Shown here: one piece after another, positions 55,906 to 64,000 of the stretch
Layout: each line of letters begins with the position of its first letter
Numbering within the stretch: position 1 is the stretch's first letter
Source: Otis tarda
Taxonomy: Eukaryota > Chordata > Aves > Otidiformes > Otididae
Direction of reading: 5' to 3'
Length of the DNA stretch: 64,000 bases
NCBI GenBank assembly: GCA_026413225.1
Contig: CM048553.1
Coordinates: 43,750,001 to 43,814,000 of the forward strand
The notes under the pieces: model-generated
What the model was told of the DNA's origin: nothing
Seen by the model: only the letters and a program-made list of their open reading frames with translations
Database searches by the model: none
Translations under genes and position numbers: made by a program

Positions 55906-56052
55906 AGGCGTAGATTTCTTTTTATGCTTCCAAGGAGATAGGTGCTACTTAGTTGTGCTCCATAATCCTCAGTGTCTAGGGCTGATGTATTTTATACCTA
56001 TAGAAGTATTTTTTTCTTTCTCAGGAGAGATATTTTCTAGGCCTATCCAGAT

Positions 56053-56351
56053 AGAAACTCTTCAGCAGGGCCTGTTGTGACAGGACTAGGGGTAATGGTT
56101 TCGAAATAGAGGGAGATAGATTTAGATTGGGTATTAGAATTTTATTTCTTTTACGCTGAGAGTGGTAGAACACTGGAACAGGTTGCCCAGAGAGGTGGTG
56201 GATGCCCCATCCCCGGAAACATTCAAGGCCAGGCTGGATGAGGCTCTGAGCAACCTGATCTGGTTGGAGATGTCCCTGCTTCTTGCAGGGGGGTTGGACT
56301 AGATGACCTTTAAAGGTTCCTTCCAACCCAAACTATTCTATGATTCTATGA
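56053..56351 (+). mobile_element. CR1 LINE 3' tail, 5'-truncated
   Basis: This CR1 fragment is in the sense orientation of RBMS3. It starts near AAACTCTTCAGCAGGGCCTG and contains GAACACTGGAACAGGTTGCC and GGTTGGAGATGTCCCTGC. It ends GGTTCCTTCCAACCCAAACT followed by ATTCTATGATTCTATGA, the 8-bp terminal repeats typical of avian CR1. It appears to be the same subfamily as the minus-strand copy at 28721-29003, and its 5' break is at nearly the same element position. The minus-strand open frame across it is a shadow. Confidence 0.96.
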
Positions 56352-59300
56352 TATGCAGTAGTACCTTCATATGAAAACCATGTGCAAAGACGTTTACTAG
56401 ATATTTAGCGTGTGTGTAAGTTAGACATTGGTCAGTATTTTGCATGCAAAAAGTGTTTATTTTGAGCAAAAGCTTAGTTTTGCAAAGCAAGGAATTGAAT
56501 CTGAAGAGAAGCCTACACAGAGGAAGAAAGTAGAAGGGCAAAAGGTAACTGGCAAATAAGTGAAAAGATAAAGAGCAATGAGTTAAAATATCTTAATGAC
56601 ACAGGACACTGTCATTGTGGGCAAGGTTTTGAAAAGCTGCCTGAGTGGCACAAATGCCAAAGACCAGTCTAAATGGTTGGGTTTTGAGCTTATTAAATAC
56701 ATAGAAATATTTTAAAATAATGACCTATATGAAATCACTGTCCCTGAAATCAGGATTTTAAAAGGGGCCTTTTTTACCTGTAATGAGGGCCATGGTTTGG
56801 TTGAAGTAGAATCAGGAGTGTACCTGCTCTCTGAGCTTCATTTTCTTAGTTTTCATTTTGGCTTTAGATTTCCTTTTGTGGTGAAAAATGTCATGCATTT
56901 TGCCCCAGAGATTTTCGTGCAGTTGGATTTTACTCCAAATTTTCCTGCTGCGACAGTGTTTTCTTATGTAGAATAAAAAAAAATATTGGAGATAGGGGAA
57001 AAGGACATATCTTTCCCTGCACTCTGCTGTATCCCCAGCAGATATTTGGTGGGCTGTCGTTTTCAGTAGTGCTGCAAGCCATCCCTGGAAGTCTTCCCAG
57101 CTCACTGTAACACACACATCTAGCATGCAGATGTGACTGTGTAATCCACAGCTGATTTAACACTGGATCAGACTGTTGGCAAAACAGGTGTGCCGGATCC
57201 CCAAAAGCAGATGGTTTGTAGACCTGAAGATGGCAAGGTTAAACATATGGTTTGGCTGTGGAAACAGACAAATTATATTGTATTATATATGTCTCTATGA
57301 GGAGGTTATTATTGAGTTGTTTTTTTTTTCTTTTTAACTTTTGCAAAGTTCAGCACTTATCATTTAACTCATTGGATAAATTGAAGTGGGAACAAAGTGA
57401 CTCAACACTGAGAACAGAAGCTGTCTAGATCAGACTTCCAGTTCGGTTCTGTAGGACAAAAAGGGTTTCTTGTCATCCATTTGGGTATCTGAACTTGTTA
57501 TTGTGTTTATCAGCTCAGCCTCTGACCTTCTGAGGTTCATGAATCTCTTCCCAAGTTTTACCTCAATATTATATATTTTTCTCTCCACAACCACTTTCTT
57601 CTCAGCACTTGCAGCTGTTTAAGGAGCACAAATCGCTGGGAGATCCTCCATTTCTTTCATATGCATCTATATATTTAAGAAATGTCACATTTATATTTTA
57701 GATTTCTTCTTCTCTAAAAAGAAAAGGTGAATTTTGTTCAGAATTAAATTCAGAAATCTTTCTAATAATGTGGCGTATTTCTGATGGAGCTGTTTAAACA
57801 ATCAAAGGAGCTCTGCCAAGTAAACTTCACTACTGACTGAGCTTATTTTATTAAATCAGTATTTTAAATGAATCTCATTTGGGTTGTTGGTTCCTTCCCC
57901 ATCCTCTCTCCTCGTTCTTCAAAGTTTTTTCAGTCAGGAGTATCTCCTGTCAGGACACACGAGACCCTCGTGCTGCAGTGTCTGGCAGATATTAGCGATG
58001 GTAACAAAACAAGTACAGGAATTTCAGTGTTGAAATTTCAATTGATTCCACTGCAGTAGCCAAGAGCACACCCATTCCCCTGGGATGGCAGTCCTCCAGC
58101 ATGATGAGGGGATGAGTCAGAGGAGATGGGGAAGAGAGTCTTATCTTCTAGTCTAATTCCCACATCGATTCACCACAGAAAACCGTTAAGTCTTAAGGTA
58201 CAACCTTATTTTTCCAAATCTTACCTTAAGAAGCAGAAACCCAGGGAGCCTCCTGCTTGGAAAACCAAGCACATCAATGGATTTCACCCCTTTTTAATTT
58301 GTAGGCCTCTTCAATTTTTTTCCAATGGGACTGTGACCTCCCACATAATAAGAAATTCTGCAATGACAGCAGCCTTGCTGTGCACAGGTGCTCCAGCACG
58401 AGGCTGGCCAGAGCACGTTTGAGGAGATAACGTGGAAGGTTCAGCTCTGAGGACGAGGCGTAGGACATCTCTGTAGTAGGTCGATATTATGGTGAATTTT
58501 TGCACACAGTGGGGGAAAGATGCGTACACTGAGAGTAGATAACGATATGTTGATGAAGCTGTTTGTGGAAGCTACTTCCCAGCAGCAAAGAAGATATCAT
58601 GCAACCTAAAATTTGGTCGTTTGTAGAGACTTCTGTTTGCTGCAAGACAGATACTGGTCTGATAAAGGTTGTTCTTGTGAGACTTCAGAGAGATTTGGAA
58701 GAGAAATAATAAACCCACCTTATTTCATATGATATTGAAGATGTGATTTTTTTTTTTTTAAGAATCACTCCGTAACTTAATCGTTTATTTGAGAGATTCA
58801 CAAATCCAATTTATATAAGCAATGCAAATGTGATGGTCTAAGAGTCTTTTTAGTGAGGCAATTGTGCTAATTTATGTTCAAATCATAACAAAGACAGGGG
58901 AAAAAACAGAAACACCTTTTCTTTGTCCATGGCAAATTTTTCACAGTGAAGTGTTGAACAAAGGCCTTCAGACTTCCTGGGGGAACCCTTGCCTTCCAGA
59001 GTCTTTCTGATATTTCCTGCACCTTATTGAAGGAAAGAGCTTAAATTTAAACAAATGTACAGACTGCGTCTCTTGTTAGCAGAAAGTCTTTTTTCACCAA
59101 TGTCAATAATTAGAAAACTGCAGCAACAAAATAGCAAAAATCTTTATTCCTTTGTCCTAAGTTCGGACACTGGTAAAAACAAAAAGTAAACATGTATGGT
59201 TTAAAGAATCTTTTTAAAATATCAATATTTTAAACAAGCTGGTTTTATTTCTGTGTCACTTGTGGCATTCTGAATATACTAGTTAAGTAATCATTGAGAA

Positions 59301-62300
59301 TTGTCTTTATTTATTATTATGTATGGGACTGATAGCAGATACTCTTTTTATTAATTACTTCAAGGGATTGCCTATGGAAGTGTTGAGGTACAGAATTTTC
59401 ATTCAGTAGCTGAGTATGTGTCCATAATCTGGCTCGGCAATGTAAAAATTACATGGTTCAGTCATTCCTTCATACAAGATTTATCTGACAAATATTTTCC
59501 TGAAGCGGCATTCCATCATCAGTGCCACTCTCTCAGGTGGCATTTCATCAAGAAGTATCACTATCAGAAGGAATAAGACCCTGTCCTTCCACTGAAACAT
59601 GAGCAAATTGGTGGATGAAAAGACCTGGAAGAAAATACTCTTCAGCACAACTGAGGACAGCTATGGAGGCATCAACCAGTGCCTTGGTATAGTTAATACT
59701 GTATTAAGCACAGTGACAGCTATATTCAGTTCTGTGTTTCTGACAGAATGAGCTGGACCTGTATCGCATGGAAGTCTGAGGCCAAACCTAATATTCTGTA
59801 TTTGATATTTTTGGAATTTCTGTTTGTGTGCTATGGAGGAAAGTGCAGACAATTTTCCAGTAAGTTATTATTGGTCATCAGTTTTTATTCCTGATGAATG
59901 AGGATGCTTCAGACCATAAATCTTTCACTAGTCCAGGCTAACTATTGCCTCTCCTGGGCTTCCAGCCAGTGTAATTTTGTAGGGAGGAATTACACAACTT
60001 GATGAGAAAGAAGTAAATAGTCCTCTGTTAGCAGCTATTTGAAAGAGCAGCTGTTTAAGGCTATTCAGCAATGGGGGATATTAGCAATATTACTGGGCAA
60101 ACTGTAGGTGGTGTACCATGTGCACGTATTGCCACATGCTGTGCCGTGTTTGTCTAATGTGAAACTTCCATTTATTGGCAAATGTGATGGTGATATTTGT
60201 AGTGGTCACTACTGAAGTACTTGAACAGATTCTGGTAGTCTGTTACCATGCAGTATGGATGTGGAGCATGGATAAGAAGATGAGTGTCTGGACTTTCATA
60301 TTTTGTGCTCACCAGGCCCACAACAGTGTCCTTTATTCCCAGTACCAATAATATGTAATAGACGTGATGCTATAGTATCTAGAGAACAGAGTACGTGCAG
60401 TTTGTCTGCATGCCCCCACCTGCAGGTTTGGGACGTGGTGGCTTTGGAGGGCAAGCTGAGGGGCTGTGTACAGCTGCATGCTCACATATCCATGAGACAA
60501 GTAACTGACAGCGGTGTAAACGTGTTTGCAGGTCTCACCTGGATGCAGAGTGTTTTAAGGCTCCAGTGAAACAGCTGCTGCAATTTATTCTTTCTGCAAC
60601 TTCATAACAATTTATGTCAAAGAAACTAAATATAAGAGATTGTTCATGTTCCTTTTTCCTCCCAGCGCTCCCTCCCTCACTGCGACTTTGTCCCCAGCTC
60701 ACACTAATGCGAGCTGTGGGATGTAGTGAGCTCTGATCCAGGCAACTCTAAGGGCCGTTAGATCTTGAAACTCCTTTATTTAGAAAGCTTGGATCTATCC
60801 TTTCCCAAAGGATTATAAGGGGTTTTTTTTCGTAGTCTTAAGTAGATCTGTGGTGAGGTGTTAAAATGTCAACACCTTGATTGATAGAGAATATCTTAAG
60901 TTATTTTTAAGTTTTTTAAAAAAATTGTTAGAACTATATTTTTCTGTCCCTCTAGGGCTTGTACATACTATTTAAATTGTCTTTACCAACACAGGAATAT
61001 AAAAAGACAGCGATAAGAAATTTTACAAGTGTTGAAAAGAGAAAAGAAAATAGGATTTTTTTTTCTAAAATGTATTGCAGACCAAAAATGTTTATGACAT
61101 TAAAGTTTTATTGGCTCTCTTTTAGGATGAACTGTATACCTTTCCATTAGTAATTAGTGCAATCTTACCAAACAATATAATATTCTGAGAATGTATAAGA
61201 CACAAGCATATAAAAACAAGTTAAGGAGATCACCCCTTATGTTTTTCTAAGCTATTTTACTGTTTACATCAAAATTATCTGTGGTTTGGCTCACCATAAA
61301 TTTGATTCTTTTACATTTTAAACTTGCAGAAATAACCATTTTTATTTTTCTTTTTATGCAATGAATGCGTTTTTTAAAAATAGGCCTGGGTTCTTGGCCT
61401 TAGTCTCTTGAATTATCCTTTGCTTGGGAGATATTACGTGTTTTGTTATAACAATGACATTTTCAGTAAGCAAAGCATTTACCCTAGCGTCTGCTTAAAA
61501 GAATAATGAGAAAAATATACAAATTTAATAATGACATGAACATTCTTTTTGGCTACATCAGGTAGTGTGAAGCCTGGCCGTTCAGATCAGAAATTATTTT
61601 TGGCCTCTGGACACTTGGACCGTCTCCTCTTAGACCAGTGTGCAGCTGCTGTTCTAACCTGGCTCTTCCAGGAGTGCTGCTCGCTCTCGGCCTCCTTGTC
61701 ACCAGAGCTTTTACCCTGGCTGCTCACCTGCCTGCATGGGAGCTGGCCAAGCCCCAACGCTTTCCTGACCTGTCTGAGCAGCCATCTGGAAGGGGGCAGA
61801 TGCCATTATTCAAAAGTACTTTGGTAGATGGGTCCAAGGCCCTTAACAGCTCCCACTAGGAGCGTAGACCCTGCTGCACAGTTAGTAAAGCACCTGTCCT
61901 TGAAGCAAATGCTTCTGTCTCCTGTCTCGGGCAGCGAGCATATGGTCTGTATGACAAGCAGAGAGAAATACAGTGCTTTAGGGTGGGGTGGTGCCGTGGC
62001 AATTTTTCAGCTGCTCTCAAAGGGAGAGGAGCCCCTTGAGTAATGAGGTCCTCTCTTCTCCTTCTAGCCACGCACAAAGGGAGATGCCTTCCCATCTCCG
62101 GGTAGCATCTTATATTGGAAAGTATTTCACAAAGGGGTTTAAAAACAAATAAGGAAGATAAAGAGTTGAAGAAAATGCAGTGTTTGGGAGGAGAGATTGT
62201 CAGTCCTACATCTTACAGTGGATGGTGGGGAAGAAGCTTCCTGCACTGCCCTGACTGCCATCTGGGAGCATAAGGTGGAGCAGGAAATTCATTCTCTGGC

Positions 62301-63113
62301 TCTGCTCTCTCCCTGACTTTCCTGCAGTGCCCGTGGATGTGTTCGCTAATGGCAGCGGTGGTGACGGTTGTTAAGTGGACGCTGTTTTGACACTGCCAAA
62401 TCCATTCGCACAGGTCACCATCTGCTTGGTGATGTACGGCAGTTGAAAGGCACTGTGTAGCCCATTAACGAATTCTTTTGCTGTCCAGACCTCTAAAGTA
62501 TTTTAAAAGTCGTGTTTAAAAGCTCAAGCACTTTTTTGTTCTTGTTGTTGGTCTTTTCTGCTTCACAGCCCACTTTTTGTTTCTTGTCTCATGGTCATGA
62601 ATTAACTGTACGTACTAGCGACAGTCCAGGCAAATGGTAGGCATCTGGGGTCACGCTGGGTATGGCCTTTGTAGGAAAAATGAGCCTCCTTCCTGTGAAG
62701 CTCTGGTGAAGCTGGCATTGGAATATTTGCCAACTACCTGTCTCACAGGCAACAACAGGATTTGGCCCTGTTTTGTTGTAGTGTGCAGTTGGGTGTAAAT
62801 GCATTGATCTCAGTGGAGTTGTTAGCTGCTACTGGTGCAACAAAACCACCATTTGGCCTAGATGTTATGGAGAGATGACAACCAACATACTGAACAGATC
62901 TGTTTCTCAGGGATCTCTCAGGCAGGGGAGCTAGCCAATCTGTCCGTGCTGCTTTGGACCATCTGAGCTTCCCTAGAACATTTAGATTTCCATCAAAGTT
63001 GCATTCAATTTTTATTTGTATTGGCTTAGAATAAGTTTAAAGTTTTTTTTTTCTGTTTTTTTTTTTCCTGCAGTAATAGTAAAAATCTGTTTTTCTTCCC
63101 TAACTATGTGCAG

Positions 63114-63160
63114 GCTGGCATGGCTTTGACTTACGATCCAACAGCTGCTATACAGAATGG
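63114..63160 (+). CDS. RBMS3: RBMS3 internal exon B: start of the C-terminal region
   Basis: This 47-nt exon continues exon A in frame. It reads AGMALTYDPTAAIQN plus the first two bases (GG) of a glycine codon completed in the next exon. Joining it to exon A gives REGE-AGMALTYDPTAAIQN, which matches my memory of RBMS3 at the start of its low-complexity Ala/Gln/Pro-rich C-terminal region. The acceptor is CTAACTATGTGCAG and the donor is AATGG|GTAAGG. A second, more T-rich acceptor candidate sits 40 nt upstream, with its AG at 63072-63073. The following RBMS3 exon was not found before the window ends. MALTYDPTAAIQ favours RBMS3; RBMS1 and RBMS2 differ at several of these positions as I recall them. 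Confidence 0.88.
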
Positions 63161-64000
63161 GTAAGGAATGCATGTTTTCTTATGCCTTTTAAAAAATTAT
63201 TTTGAATGCCATCTTCAGTTTTCTCTTTCTATGGTGAGACTTATTCAGAAGCAAATTCACTCAGTCATATTTTGTCTGAAGCATGTAATGCTATATTGTC
63301 AAGTTCTTCTTTTAGTTTCCCTTTTGTTTTTATGCCCTGTTGTTTGTACTATCCATTTGAATGGGAAGTTGTTTTTCCTAATAGTTTCCATCTCTATTTG
63401 GCAAATGCTAGTGGATTTTTTTAAATCTCTGTCACGAAATGGAAACCAGTAAAGCTTCCCTTTACTGACTTTGCTTTTGTTAAAACAATCATTGAAGATT
63501 CCAGCATATTTTGGATAATAGAGCTGTTACTTCGTGTGGGGTTCTCTCTACAGTCTGGCTGGCTTCCATAGCATTGTCTGAATAGAAATGCCAAATAGGG
63601 AGAAAGCCTTAAATTAGTGTGTAAGCAGATGGGATTTAGGGGTAAAATTCTGAGAAACACTCTTCTTTATTTCTCAACTACAGTCTACCGACATAAAGAA
63701 TTGTAACTTTTTTTCAAATTTGGCAGAGAACTTACGTCATTGTATTATTTACCTGCATGATTACATTTCCAATTATTTAATGAGCTAGAAAAACAGAGCC
63801 TTGAAATGTACCTTTCCTTTCAGACAGATTAACAACAATTTGAAGAGAAGCAGGAGGTTCAGCCCTGAACTCTTTGACAGTCACTCTTTGATCAGAGAGA
63901 TATTTGATATGATTATCAAATTCCGTGCATACTCCCATCTGCATTCTCCAGCTGAAGGGGAGAATGTATTGGCATAGGCGAGAATGGATTTATTTGTTAA
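63161..64000 (+). other. RBMS3: RBMS3 intron downstream of exon B (partial)
   Basis: These are the first 840 bases of the intron after exon B, starting GTAAGGAATG. The sequence is AT-rich and unique. I see no repeat, exon or structured element in it. The overlapping small frames near 63168-63452 run straight on from the donor region and look like chance frames. Confidence 0.75.

Larger units (their letters stand above)
51370..63113 (+). other. RBMS3: RBMS3 intron between exons A and B
   Basis: This 11,744-bp intron is bounded by GTAAGT at the 5' end and TATGTGCAG at the 3' end. It contains one plus-strand CR1 tail (56053-56351), a perfect palindrome (55880-55905), short homopolymer runs, and a somewhat GC-richer stretch around 61560-62360 with no recognisable gene. 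Poly-T runs at roughly 63040-63067 come shortly before the acceptor. No additional exon was recognised. Confidence 0.82.

Noticed and set aside
61549..61859. Overlapping plus-strand frames in a GC-richer stretch, considered as an extra exon or gene
   Set aside because: No protein family is recognisable, several frames are open together, and no acceptor-donor pair gives a phase compatible with exons A and B.
1..64000. tRNA, rRNA, CRISPR arrays, bacterial operons, mitochondrial inserts
   Set aside because: No cloverleaf with intact arms, no regular repeat-spacer array, no ribosome-binding-site-led gene runs and no recognisable mitochondrial segment were seen.
63161..64000. The next RBMS3 exon (expected to begin with a Phe-Tyr-rich stretch)
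   Set aside because: No matching coding stretch between splice sites was found in the remaining 840 bases.

Overview
This is vertebrate nuclear DNA, almost certainly from a bird. The base composition is AT-rich, no open frame is of bacterial gene length, and two short coding stretches are bounded by canonical GT-AG splice sites. Two well-preserved CR1 LINE tails are present, and one ends in the ATTCTATG repeats typical of avian CR1. I cannot name the species from sequence alone.

The window lies inside one very large plus-strand gene, which I identify as RBMS3 (RNA-binding motif, single-stranded-interacting protein 3). Only two exons were found. Exon A (51263-51369) encodes the end of the second RRM and the basic linker after it. 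Exon B (63114-63160) encodes the next 15 codons plus two bases. The phases agree: exon A starts with the last two bases of a split codon and ends on a codon boundary, and exon B starts on a codon boundary and ends after two bases. Everything else is intron: at least 51 kb upstream, 11.7 kb between the exons, and the first 840 bases of the next intron.

The upstream intron (1-51262) is mostly unique AT-rich sequence. It holds a long polypyrimidine tract (8775-8979, with 130 bases free of purines), a diverged direct-repeat pair around a more GC-rich 645-bp insert (13957-14977), a minus-strand CR1 tail (28721-29003), a tiny CR1 stub (37270-37302), a much older CR1 remnant (49691-49786), a possible MIR-type fragment (22629-22680), short tandem duplications and hairpins. 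The middle intron (51370-63113) holds a plus-strand CR1 tail (56053-56351) and a perfect 26-bp palindrome (55880-55905).

I found no complete protein gene, tRNA, rRNA, CRISPR array or intact transposon. The small open frames scattered over both strands look like chance frames in intron. The observations most worth following are possible decoy acceptors exactly 40 nt upstream of both exons (one would place a stop codon straight after exon A), opposite-oriented CR1 tails on either side of exon A, the polypyrimidine tract, and the repeat-flanked insert near 14 kb. I found no convincing new biological system.
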